In this document: piece after piece, positions 16,442 to 24,576 of the stretch
Numbering within the stretch: the stretch's first letter is position 1
Layout: each line of letters begins with the position of its first letter
NCBI GenBank assembly: GCA_944371605.1
Contig: CALVXU010000031.1
Span: forward strand, 35,189-99,188
DNA: 64,000 nt
Direction: 5' to 3'
DNA from: an uncultured Bacilli bacterium
GTDB taxonomy: Bacteria > Bacillota_I > Bacilli_A > RFN20 > CAG-288
Notes under the pieces: model-generated
Told to the model about the DNA's origin: nothing
Database searches by the model: none
Seen by the model: the letters and a program-made list of their open reading frames with translations, nothing else
Program-made: the position numbers and the translations under genes

Positions 16442-17711
16442 TATAAATCACCGAGTATCTTACCATTATGAATCTAGAAGTAGCATTAAGAGAATCTGCA
16501 TAAGTGATGTATCGATAAAATTCATCTATATAGCTACAAGCAATAGCAGTCGCAAATAAATTTTCAGTGATTTCTACATCAGCTGATGAATAAGCACTTA
16601 TATTCACTAAATCGATGTCTTTCAAATTATTAGTATTCCAATATTGCGCATCTTCTAAGTTGCACATTTTTGAATTATACATGGCAGTTAAATCAACAGG
16701 ATTGTTATTTATAATAGAAATCGTCCAAGTAGAGCCGTTTTTATTTACTATTGCTAACCTTAAATTTTTTGGCTTTATAATAATTTCTCCAACCATATCA
16801 CTAAGATAAATATGAATTGGCCAAACTGCATTGGTCTCTTCTGTTTTCCCTATGTAGTAGCTTATATCAATTTCAGCATACATATAGGCCGCCCATACTA
16901 ATTCAGAACAATACCAGTCTTCTGAGTCTATATTGCTATGAGCTTTTCTATCGTAATCAGGGCAATATTTTTTTCCTAATTGTTGTTCAGCAAAATAAAT
17001 GACTAGAGGAATATAGCTCATTGTTGGTGCAGTTGTTCTCAAAATTTTTACACCAAAGTCAACTATTCTTTGGTCATCTAAGAATCCATAATTAACACCG
17101 CTTCCAACCGCTTCTATAGTTTGAATAAAATAACGCCCATCAGTTGTTTTTTGATCAAGTTTTGTGATCAAAGCATTATGACCAGCATTAAAAAAAATGG
17201 TCACAGTTTCATAGATGATATCTCCATTCATAAGTATTTTTACTAATGAATCATAATCATAATAGATAGGTAGCTCTTTAAAAACATCAGTCGGTGTTTC
17301 ATCATACGTTGTTGAATTCAATACGTAGTAAGCATCTGAACTAGAACTCGAAACAGTGGCATATTTGGCTTTTTTAGAACTGCACATACTGATATTTTGA
17401 AATTCCTCTAAAGTATTAGCGTGTCGCCACTTTAGACAATATTCTGGAAGTGAAAAATTATATTCATAATACAACTCACAAAAAGTTGAAAAATCAATGA
17501 AGCTATTTTGCAATTGTTTTTTTTCGATTAGAATTGGCTCATAATAATTCCAAAAAACATCTTTGTATGAGAATACTTCTTCATTATTTTGATTCTTGCT
17601 AACCAAATGATGTGGGATATTGGAAAGATTTATTGTAGGTTTTTTCTCTTGACTTGAGAACAGCATAAAAAGAGCTAAGAAAATAGAACAAAAAATGCGA
17701 CATAATTTCAT
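16434..17711 (-). CDS. Secreted permuted papain-like protein (YiiX/C92-type NlpC/P60 relative)
   Basis: A 425-residue exported protein with a hydrophobic signal at residues 3-19 and no lipobox. The middle part matches the permuted papain-fold group (YiiX/YebB, poxvirus G6R-like): His178 in NAGHNALITKL, Glu200 in QTIEAVG and Cys268 in DWYCSELVWAAY, the expected His/Glu/Cys set. Such enzymes are thought to be amidases, thioesterases or acyl hydrolases; the substrate here is unknown. The C-terminal 120 residues are not recognised. It is expressed with the FtsX-like gene (8-bp overlap) from a promoter that bears the shared 15-bp motif. Confidence 0.65.
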   Translation of the reverse strand: MKLCRIFCSIFLALFMLFSSQEKKPTINLSNIPHHLVSKNQNNEEVFSYKDVFWNYYEPILIEKKQLQNSFIDFSTFCELYYEYNFSLPEYCLKWRHANTLEEFQNISMCSSKKAKYATVSSSSSDAYYVLNSTTYDETPTDVFKELPIYYDYDSLVKILMNGDIIYETVTIFFNAGHNALITKLDQKTTDGRYFIQTIEAVGSGVNYGFLDDQRIVDFGVKILRTTAPTMSYIPLVIYFAEQQLGKKYCPDYDRKAHSNIDSEDWYCSELVWAAYMYAEIDISYYIGKTEETNAVWPIHIYLSDMVGEIIIKPKNLRLAIVNKNGSTWTISIINNNPVDLTAMYNSKMCNLEDAQYWNTNNLKDIDLVNISAYSSADVEITENLFATAIACSYIDEFYRYITYADSLNATSRFIMVRYSVIYNE

Positions 17712-17731
17712 AAAACCACCTCTTTTTCTTT

Positions 17732-17760
17732 ATTATAGCGCTTACATTTGCTATTTACAA
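17732..17760 (-). promoter_or_regulatory. Promoter with shared 15-bp motif, papain-like/FtsX-like operon
   Basis: Minus strand: -35 TTGTAA (17760-17755), 17-bp spacer, -10 TATAAT (17737-17732). The spacer and -10 contain AAATGTAAGCGCTAT (17749-17735), repeated exactly at 22183-22197. AAGAGGTGG precedes the ATG. Confidence 0.75.
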
Positions 17761-18081
17761 TGAAACCCTTCAAGCAGAAGTATTATGCATATTCGATGCG
17801 TTTATGCTGGAAATTTCGAACATGATGCATAAAAATACTGTGATGCAAATCATTCTTCGCATCACTAATTTTTTTGCTTATCTGATATGATTAAACAAAT
17901 GATGTATATCTATGAGAAATGGATAGTGCTTTTAAAGTATACTTTTGATCATAATCTCATTGTTTTAAAAGTGATTGATTTATGATTAAAAGAACATTTT
18001 TCAATAATCAAAACCTCGTGTTTCTACTTGAGTTGAAGAAACTTTAAATATGATTTAACTATAATCTTGATTTGTAAAAAA
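17761..18081. other. Intergenic region with one hairpin, no gene
   Basis: No ORF of merit. A hairpin with a 7-bp stem (GTGATGC 17840-17846, GCATCAC 17859-17865, 12-nt loop) is followed on the plus strand by TAATTTTTTT and on the minus strand by a weaker T-rich stretch. It could end transcription from the ABC operon on the minus strand, about 220 nt after its stop. The stretch also has several copies of GATGC. Confidence 0.4.
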
Positions 18082-20172
18082 TTAGTCTAATTCAGCTTTA
18101 CCGATCCAAAGCTCATAATAGCGTCCTTTTTGAGCGAGAAGCTGCTCATGAGTTCCTCTTTCGATGATTTGGCCATGATCCATCACCATGATGCAATCAG
18201 CATATCTGATAGTTGATAAACGATGAGCGATGACGAAAGTGGTTTTATCCTTCATGATATTATCCATACCATGTGAGATCAAACGTTCGGTTCTAGTATC
18301 AACAGAAGAAGTGGCTTCATCTAATATTAAAATCGGAGGATTAGATACTGCACATCTAGCGATTGAAAGCAATTGCTTTTGACCTTGTGATAAAGAAGCA
18401 TTAGCGGCATCGATATAGGTTTTATAGCCATTTGGTAATTTTTTGATGAAAGCATCGGCACATGCTACTTTAGCAGCTTCTTCGCATTCTTTATCTGTAG
18501 CCTTTAGCCTACCGAACCGAATGTTATCATAAACAGTTCCTGAGAAAAGATGGGTGTCTTGTAAAACTAATGTCATTGAACGGCGCATAGATACTCTATC
18601 GATATCTTTTAAGTCGATGCCATCGATGGTGATTTTACCGCTGTCGATATCATAGAAACGCGTTAGCATATTGGTGATAGTGGTTTTACCTGCGCCCGTA
18701 GAACCTACTAAAGCGATTCTTTGGCCGGGATGCGCATATAAAGTTACGTCTTTTAAGACTGGTTGACCAGGTACATAAGAGAAATAAACATGCTCCATTC
18801 TGACATCGCCTAAGACCGGCTTTGTTTCCATGCCATTTGTCCAATAATACTTACCATCCTCAGCTTTAAAGGATTTCCAACTGGCTTTTTGTAAACTAGG
18901 CTCAGGCTGTTGGTCCATCATTTGGAAGATTCTTTCTGCACCTGCTAAAGAGGCTTGTATCATCGTCAACATATTAGAAATTGAGTTGAAAGGTCTAGCT
19001 AGCATTCTCAAGAAGACAATGTATGACATCAAAGACCCGATAGAAACTATAAAGCCCCAGCGAGTATCAGTAGCGATTAAAATCGAACCGATGATTGCGA
19101 CTAATGCTGTTCCGATATTATTGATATTATTGATTATTGGAATATTGATGGATGAAAGATAAACAGAACGGCGATTATGAAGTGTATGTCTATAATCGAT
19201 CGATTTGAATAATTCAGACATATCCTCTTCTTTTGAAAAGCATTTAACAACTTTCAAGCCAGCGAGAACTTCTTCGGCTACGCCATTAAACTCTCCCATA
19301 GAAACTTGAGTTTCTGAGAAGGCTGAAACAGAACGATGAACGTTGAAGGCGACAATACCTACCCCTATGAGTTCTAGAGCGATACAAATCAAAGCTAAGA
19401 ACCAATTTAAAATAAAAATGAAGACAAGAATCCCAGCCAAAAGGATGATGGAAGTGAAGATTTCCATGATACCAGTATTGAACAATTGTGCTAGGTTATC
19501 GACATCATTGGTGAATCTCGACATGATATCACCATGTGGCGTATTATCAAAATAGCGTAAAGGCAGTGTTTGAAGTTTATCGAACATATCATTTCTTAAT
19601 CTCATCAATGAGGCGGTTCCGATTCTTGTCATCAAATAAACTTGACTTGCAGAGAGAAGAAAACCGATGACGTAGCAAGCCATGGTGATTAAGATGATGA
19701 TGCCTAATATGGTCAATGCTTGATCACTGGCGTTACTACTCGCCCAATTGACTTGATCAAAGATGAATTTATATAATCCCATTTGATTATTGATATATTT
19801 ATCTGCGTATCCGGAAAAAGAGCCGCCCATTAACCAATTGCCTGTGGCTGCATAGACTGCTGGTTGCAAAAGCGCATCGACCAAAGGAGCAGCTATAAAG
19901 CCGCCTAAGAGATTGATCAATACCATCAAAATGGTGATGAAAGTGACCAAAAGCAAACGCCATTTATCAGGACCGATATAATGAAATACACGTAGTAACG
20001 AATGCCAAGAATGTTTTGGCTTGCCATAGCCCTTCTTTCTTCTTGAATAAGAAGCGGTTATTTCTTTATAACCTTCTTTTCCGCAGGAGTACTGAATTTG
20101 TACACCATTTATAGTCGGGCCTTCTCCACTAGCATCAAAGCCATTATAGTTATACTCATTATTCTTCATCAT
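18082..20172 (-). CDS. ABC exporter half-transporter, catalytic subunit
   Basis: A 696-residue fused permease/ATPase, partner of the next gene. The N-terminal 70 residues are cytoplasmic; about six membrane helices follow, then the ATPase with Walker A GSTGAGKTT, signature LSQGQ, Walker B ILILDEATSSVD and the switch His in FVIAHRLSTI, all canonical. An insertion between the first helices (about residues 105-160) gives an unusually long outer loop. By its residues this is the catalytically competent partner of a heterodimeric exporter (LmrCD/BmrCD/TM287-288 type); the cargo (drug, lipid or peptide) cannot be told. It overlaps its partner by 4 bp. Confidence 0.88.
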   Translation of the reverse strand: MMKNNEYNYNGFDASGEGPTINGVQIQYSCGKEGYKEITASYSRRKKGYGKPKHSWHSLLRVFHYIGPDKWRLLLVTFITILMVLINLLGGFIAAPLVDALLQPAVYAATGNWLMGGSFSGYADKYINNQMGLYKFIFDQVNWASSNASDQALTILGIIILITMACYVIGFLLSASQVYLMTRIGTASLMRLRNDMFDKLQTLPLRYFDNTPHGDIMSRFTNDVDNLAQLFNTGIMEIFTSIILLAGILVFIFILNWFLALICIALELIGVGIVAFNVHRSVSAFSETQVSMGEFNGVAEEVLAGLKVVKCFSKEEDMSELFKSIDYRHTLHNRRSVYLSSINIPIINNINNIGTALVAIIGSILIATDTRWGFIVSIGSLMSYIVFLRMLARPFNSISNMLTMIQASLAGAERIFQMMDQQPEPSLQKASWKSFKAEDGKYYWTNGMETKPVLGDVRMEHVYFSYVPGQPVLKDVTLYAHPGQRIALVGSTGAGKTTITNMLTRFYDIDSGKITIDGIDLKDIDRVSMRRSMTLVLQDTHLFSGTVYDNIRFGRLKATDKECEEAAKVACADAFIKKLPNGYKTYIDAANASLSQGQKQLLSIARCAVSNPPILILDEATSSVDTRTERLISHGMDNIMKDKTTFVIAHRLSTIRYADCIMVMDHGQIIERGTHEQLLAQKGRYYELWIGKAELD

Positions 20173-22115
20173 TCGACTCCTTTGGATTGAATAGCATCAA
20201 TCTCACGATAAATTGCACAATTTTGCAAAAGTTCTTGATGGGTGCCGATACCAGCTTGTTTTCCATTATCTAAAACGAGAATCTGATCACAATTTTTAAC
20301 AGAATCTATTCTTTGAGCGATGATAAAAATAGTCGTATCTTTGAGTTTGGTACTAAATTGCTTTTGGATACGTCTAGAAGTTTCCATATCGCAGGCCGAA
20401 GTTGAATCATCCAAGATTAAAATTTTCGGCTTTTTGATGACAGCTCTAGCGATACAAAGACGTTGCTTTTGACCACCAGAAACTGATTTGCCTCCTTGGA
20501 CAACAGGAGTGTCTAAGCCATCTTTAAATCCTCTGACAAAGTCAGCGGCTTGAGCTATTTCTAAAGCTTCCCAAATCTCTTCATCAGTCGCATCCTTCTT
20601 GCCCCAAAGAATATTTGATCTGATAGTGCCAGTGAAAAGAATGTTATTTTGTAAGACTACACCGATGTCTTGTCTCAAAGCAGTGACAGAATAGTCTTTG
20701 ACATCATGATCAGCAATTTTGACTGTGCCGGTCAATGGATCGTAAAGACGAGGAATCAAGTTGACTAATGATGATTTTCCTGAACCAGTGCCACCGACGA
20801 TTCCAATCGTTTGTCCTGAAGGGATATCTAAAGTGATAGGACCAACAGCTACTTTTTTTGCATCATTCACATATGAGAAGATAACGTCTTTAAATTCGAC
20901 ATGGCCATCTTTAAGAGTGTCGGGATCAAAATCAATCGTCTTTGGCTTCGGGTCGTAAGAAATATCGATCTTTTCGACTAAAACTCGATCGATTCTCTCT
21001 TTGCTAGCTTCAGCACGACCATAAAATTGGAATAGAGTTGACAAAAATGAGAAAGCCATTGTTAAAACAGCAGTGAAAGAAGTCAGTATTGATAGCTCAC
21101 CAGCGTCGAAAAGATCAACACCATTATTCATAATCTGCCATATCTCATTGCCAGTAGCGGTGTTGATCATCGAAAAACCACCGAAATATTGGATGAGACC
21201 GATAGTCACATTGATAGCTAATGTCGTGATAGCAGTCGATAAGCCCATCTTGGAGACTGATGAATAGCTGATGATAGTTAAGTTATCATTAGAACGGGCA
21301 AATCTTTTATCCATATAAGATTCGCGGCAAAAAGCTTTGACTTCTCTGATACCATCAGTATCTTCTTCTACATTGCGATTGACGTTATCAAGAGCTGACT
21401 GCGTCATGATGAATTCAGGTCTAGTCTTTTTAATGATGGTGATGATGACAATAAAAGCGATCACACTCAAAGGGAGAGTGATGAGACCGATAGCCCAGTT
21501 GAGTGAGAAGATGAAAGCAAAGCAAAAGAGAACGACTAGCGTTTGCTTGAAACCCATTCTCACAAGCATCAAAACGAAGAAACGAATATTATTACAGTCA
21601 TTGGAAAGCATGGTTGTCAACTTAGAAACAGGGAAATGAGAGATATTGGAAAATGAGAATTGTTCAGCTTTCCAAAAAATAGTATTTCTTAATCTCTCGA
21701 CAAAATCACTTGAGATTTTGGCAGAAAGCTTCATACCGATTGTTTGAAAAACGATGGCGATTAAGCCACATCCAATCATAAGGCCACCATATAACCAGAT
21801 ATAATACATCGCCGGCTGATTAAAGCCACTTCCGCTGATGATGGGCTGAGGTTGACCAAGACTATCCAAAGCACCATATCCTTCAAGTCCATTTCTGATG
21901 AGCATACCGCTGAGATATGGAATCATCAATTCACAAAAAGCGTCGACGAGGATGACGATGAAATCGATGATGATCAATTTATAGGATGGCTTTAAGCATT
22001 CCCAATAAATTTTAAGTGTCTCTTTAGCGTCTTTTTTATCAGCTATGGCGTCTTCTTTGTTATAGTGCAAGTCAATATAAGCTTGCGCTTTCATCTCTTT
22101 GATTTTTTGATTCAT
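20169..22115 (-). CDS. ABC exporter half-transporter, degenerate-site subunit
   Basis: A 648-residue permease/ATPase with six membrane helices and an ATPase carrying Walker A GGTGSGKSS and signature VSGGQ. The Walker B end is ILILDDSTS: Asp replaces the catalytic Glu. The switch position is FIIAQRIDS: Gln replaces His. Both changes are the mark of the degenerate nucleotide site of heterodimeric exporters, so this protein should work only with the 18082-20172 product, whose ATG overlaps its stop (ATGA). An outer loop of about 35 residues lies between helices 1 and 2. Confidence 0.88.
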   Translation of the reverse strand: MNQKIKEMKAQAYIDLHYNKEDAIADKKDAKETLKIYWECLKPSYKLIIIDFIVILVDAFCELMIPYLSGMLIRNGLEGYGALDSLGQPQPIISGSGFNQPAMYYIWLYGGLMIGCGLIAIVFQTIGMKLSAKISSDFVERLRNTIFWKAEQFSFSNISHFPVSKLTTMLSNDCNNIRFFVLMLVRMGFKQTLVVLFCFAFIFSLNWAIGLITLPLSVIAFIVIITIIKKTRPEFIMTQSALDNVNRNVEEDTDGIREVKAFCRESYMDKRFARSNDNLTIISYSSVSKMGLSTAITTLAINVTIGLIQYFGGFSMINTATGNEIWQIMNNGVDLFDAGELSILTSFTAVLTMAFSFLSTLFQFYGRAEASKERIDRVLVEKIDISYDPKPKTIDFDPDTLKDGHVEFKDVIFSYVNDAKKVAVGPITLDIPSGQTIGIVGGTGSGKSSLVNLIPRLYDPLTGTVKIADHDVKDYSVTALRQDIGVVLQNNILFTGTIRSNILWGKKDATDEEIWEALEIAQAADFVRGFKDGLDTPVVQGGKSVSGGQKQRLCIARAVIKKPKILILDDSTSACDMETSRRIQKQFSTKLKDTTIFIIAQRIDSVKNCDQILVLDNGKQAGIGTHQELLQNCAIYREIDAIQSKGVE

Positions 22116-22386
22116 ATTTAACGCCCCTTATAAAATCAAATGATTATTTTATTCTGGTATTAAATAAAATCAATAGATTATAAAATGTAAGCGCTATTCG
22201 ATTTGATGTGAGGCCACTCTGCAGAGCAAATCTATTAATGCTATTATACAATCTTTGTATATAATCTAAAATTGGTTTAATAGCTAACATATCTGGTTTA
22301 GATGTTATTTACTATAATAATCATAAAAGTATTAAATTATTATATTTTATATCTGAAAATTTAGATAACATTTTTAAAATAAAAAA
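22116..22386. other. Intergenic region with ABC-operon promoter and shared motif
   Basis: No gene seen. On the minus strand a perfect -10 TATAAT (22182-22177) lies next to AAATGTAAGCGCTAT (22183-22197 on the plus strand), the motif also found in the 17735-17749 promoter. No good -35 could be found, so activation or a weak promoter is possible. The rest is AT-rich and featureless apart from a CTCTGCAGAG palindrome near 22218. Confidence 0.55.
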
Positions 22387-22410
22387 TGAGGGTGATTTAA
22401 ATCACCCTCA
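22381..22410 (-). terminator. Terminator of infC-rpmI-rplT
   Basis: A 24-bp perfect palindrome (TGAGGGTGATTT 22387-22398 with its complement 22399-22410) followed on the minus strand by six T, 26 nt after the rplT stop. Confidence 0.9.
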
Positions 22411-22435
22411 TCATCGATTGCGTTTACCAATAGAT

Positions 22436-22804
22436 TTATTTGCTAGCTTGATCAGCTATAGCCTTATTAGCCATCTCGACTAAAGCATGGAAGTCATTTG
22501 GATTGGTGCCAGCTAATTCACTTAACATTTTTCTGTTTAAAGCGATGTCAGCTAATTTGAGACCATACATAAATTGAGAATAGGAGATGCCTTCAGCTTT
22601 GCAAGCAGCTGAGATTCTTCTAATCCAAAGCTTGCGATAATCTTGTTTTCTTTCTTTGCGTCCATTGAATGCATATGCATCGGCTCTCATGACTGACTCT
22701 TTAGCAGTCTTGTAGAGTCTATGTCTAGAACTGAAATAACCTTCAGCTCTCTTTAAGATACGCTTACGATTTGCGTGTCTGACGTTTCCGCCCTTAACTC
22801 TCAT
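22436..22804 (-). CDS. rplT: 50S ribosomal protein L20
   Basis: L20, 122 residues, binds 23S rRNA early in 50S assembly and in Firmicutes represses its own operon through the leader RNA. The family pattern is clear: RKRILKRAEGYFSSRHRLYKTAKE, RKQDYRKLWIRRI and the C-terminal RNA-binding LNRKMLSELA. The N-terminus is basic as usual. It is the last gene of the operon, 15 nt after rpmI, with GGAGGATAGGA before the ATG. Confidence 0.98.
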   Translation of the reverse strand: MRVKGGNVRHANRKRILKRAEGYFSSRHRLYKTAKESVMRADAYAFNGRKERKQDYRKLWIRRISAACKAEGISYSQFMYGLKLADIALNRKMLSELAGTNPNDFHALVEMANKAIADQASK

Positions 22805-22819
22805 TTATCCTATCCTCCA

Positions 22820-23014
22820 TTACTTGCTGATCAAACCTGCGACAATCTTGGTTTGAGTCGGCTTGAGATATCTCGCCTTACGATTGTGTCTGATCAATTT
22901 GTGTGTTTTATTGTGTGAAAGGTGAGATGTGTTTTGATTCCACTTTTTGATTCCACCATTAGCGGTGAATTTGAATCTTTTAACAGCACCGCGCTTACTC
23001 TTCATTTTTGGCAT
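22820..23014 (-). CDS. rpmI: 50S ribosomal protein L35
   Basis: L35, 64 residues, the normal length. MPKMKSKRGAVKRFKFTANG and the basic HLSHNKTHKLIRHNRKARYL segment are typical. It sits between infC and rplT with gaps of 13 and 15 nt, each preceded by GGAGG. Confidence 0.98.
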   Translation of the reverse strand: MPKMKSKRGAVKRFKFTANGGIKKWNQNTSHLSHNKTHKLIRHNRKARYLKPTQTKIVAGLISK

Positions 23015-23027
23015 GTACTTTTTCCTC

Positions 23028-23591
23028 CTATTTCTTTGGATTTAAAACGACATAGTAGTCTTTGCCTAATAACTCAGGCTGTTTTTCAATAACGGAATAA
23101 TCTTTTACTAAGTCTAAGAAGTAAGTCAATGTTTGTTTAACAATATCCATTCTTTGCATCATTCTGCCTTTGATGAATACTGCGACTTTGACTTTCATAC
23201 CATCTTGTAGGAATTTGATTGAAGCTTTAGCCTTAGTTTCTAAGTCATGCTTATCCGTAGTAGCAGTGAAACGAATCTCTTTTACCACAGTCTTCTTCTG
23301 ATTCTTTTTAGCTTCTCTTTCTTTTTTAGCTTTATCGAATTTGAATTTACCGTAGTTAAGAATCTTGCAAACCGGTGGATGAGCTTGTGGAGAGACACAA
23401 TAGAGATCTAATTGCATTTCCATGGATTTCTGTTGAGCCACTTTAAGCGGAACAACACCATAGCTTTCTCCTTCTGGACCGATTAAAAGAACTTCTTTGA
23501 AATGGATGCGTTCGTTGACTAAATCGCGGTCATAATTGCTTCTAGGACGGACATTATTATTGGCTTGTCCTTGCTGATAACCTTTAAATAT
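23028..23591 (-). CDS. infC: Translation initiation factor IF-3, probably starting at AUA
   Basis: IF-3 keeps the subunits apart and proofreads the start codon. The longest ATG/GTG frame begins at 23441 inside the protein, but the reading frame continues upstream without a stop to 23591 and encodes a proper IF-3 N-terminal domain (VNERIHFKEVLLIGPEGESYG, then VPLKVAQ), giving 187 residues, the usual size. A GGAGG lies 9 nt before an ATA at 23591-23589, and no other start-like codon exists before the upstream stop. IF-3 genes typically use a rare start (AUU, AUC or AUA), letting IF-3 repress itself. The C-terminal domain (KEIRFTATTDKHDLETK, FIKGRMMQR) is normal. Confidence 0.92.
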   Translation of the reverse strand: MFKGYQQGQANNNVRPRSNYDRDLVNERIHFKEVLLIGPEGESYGVVPLKVAQQKSMEMQLDLYCVSPQAHPPVCKILNYGKFKFDKAKKEREAKKNQKKTVVKEIRFTATTDKHDLETKAKASIKFLQDGMKVKVAVFIKGRMMQRMDIVKQTLTYFLDLVKDYSVIEKQPELLGKDYYVVLNPKK

Positions 23592-23756
23592 AAGACTTTT
23601 CCTCCGTTATAAACAAAAACGGGTTTCTGATTGAGGAAACCCGTTAAATGCACGTTTTATTTTTAAGTAATAAATCAGGCATTTGACCTACCAGAACTTT
23701 ATCCAGTCAGGTGAGAACGGGTGTTCTTCTTTCCTATCTCGTTTTTGACAAAGAAA
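23592..23756 (-). promoter_or_regulatory. L20-type leader RNA with attenuator
   Basis: The 165-nt leader ends in an intrinsic terminator 20-30 nt before infC: stem of about 10 bp between 23645-23636 and 23627-23618 plus a T run. An upstream ACCCGTT (minus strand, 23722-23716) is exactly complementary to AACGGGT, the 5' arm of the terminator (23645-23639), so the two folds exclude each other: an antiterminator. An ACCT/AGGT hairpin lies between. This is the layout of the Gram-positive L20 leader, where L20 favours the terminated form. The family assignment is by position and architecture. Confidence 0.85.
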
Positions 23757-23785
23757 AGTCTATTCTTTTTTAGCACAATTGTCAA
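23757..23785 (-). promoter_or_regulatory. Promoter of infC-rpmI-rplT
   Basis: Minus strand: perfect -35 TTGACA (23785-23780), 17-bp spacer, -10 TAGACT (23762-23757). The start of transcription falls near 23750, at the head of the L20-type leader. Confidence 0.85.
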
Positions 23786-23799
23786 GAAAATTTATCAGT

Positions 23800-24450
23800 T
23801 TATTTTATTGTGCCAAAGATACGATCACCTGCATCACCAAGTCCAGGACAGATATAAGCTTTTGAATTCAAGCATCTATCTAAGCAGCCGATAAACAATT
23901 TGACATCTGGATGAACTTTTGAAAAAGCTTTGACACCTTCTGGTGCAGCTATGATGCAAAGAAAATGAATGTTTTTAGCACCTTTATTTTTCAATAAGGT
24001 GATGGCATCGATAGCCGAACCACCAGTCGCCAACATCGGGTCAAGAACATAAATTTCTCTTTCAGATATATTAAATGGGAGTTTGCAATAGTATTCATGA
24101 GGCTTGTGTGTGACTTCGTCGCGATAAAGACCGATATGTCCAACCTTAGCGGATGGCACCAATTCCAATAATCCATCGACCATTCCTAGGCCTGCTCTTA
24201 AAATTGGGACAAAACATAGTTTCTTTCCTGAAATCATAGGTTGCTCTGTTTCTTCAATCGGAGTTTGAATTTTTACTAATTCGGTAGGTAAATGTCTTAG
24301 AGCTTCATAACCTTCCATGACAGCAATCTCTTTTACCAAATGGCGAAATTCATTAGTTCCGGTTTCAACTCTTCTAAGCAAAGTGATCTTGTGCTGCAAA
24401 AGAGGATGGTTCAGTAAAACGATGTTGCCATTATTTTCTTCAGTGCTCAT
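23800..24450 (-). CDS. upp: Uracil phosphoribosyltransferase
   Basis: UPRT, 216 residues, converts uracil and PRPP to UMP in pyrimidine salvage. The PRPP loop [14 protein letters not shown], the [18 protein letters not shown] segment and the C-terminal uracil-binding [16 protein letters not shown] are all intact. It is a single gene between the infC promoter and a divergent glycosyltransferase gene. A GGAGGATC Shine-Dalgarno precedes the ATG. Confidence 0.97.
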   Translation of the reverse strand: MSTEENNGNIVLLNHPLLQHKITLLRRVETGTNEFRHLVKEIAVMEGYEALRHLPTELVKIQTPIEETEQPMISGKKLCFVPILRAGLGMVDGLLELVPSAKVGHIGLYRDEVTHKPHEYYCKLPFNISEREIYVLDPMLATGGSAIDAITLLKNKGAKNIHFLCIIAAPEGVKAFSKVHPDVKLFIGCLDRCLNSKAYICPGLGDAGDRIFGTIK

Positions 24451-24542
24451 TTTGATCCTCCAAATTTTTTTTTATTATATCATTAATACTGATTTCATAA
24501 CACTTTGCATTTGCAAATAAAATCAAAAGAGGATATAAATAT

Positions 24543-24571
24543 TTGCTTATTAAAGCAATTTTCCTTATACT
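24543..24571 (+). promoter_or_regulatory. Promoter of the GT4 glycosyltransferase gene (leaderless)
   Basis: -35 TTGCTT (24543-24548), 17-bp spacer, -10 TATACT (24566-24571), only 5 nt before the ATG at 24577. Confidence 0.75.
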
Positions 24572-24576
24572 TTCAT

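Noticed and set aside
17735..17749. Calling the shared motif a CcpA cre site
   Set aside because: The 3' CA of the cre consensus is missing in both copies; only an unknown operator is claimed.
23028..23441. Short IF-3 from a GTG start
   Set aside because: The frame continues upstream and encodes the conserved IF-3 N-terminal domain; a Shine-Dalgarno fits an ATA at 23591.
23773..23813. GCACAAT/ATTGTGC hairpin at the end of upp as a terminator
   Set aside because: The loop is 27 nt and no T run follows on either strand; it overlaps the infC promoter.
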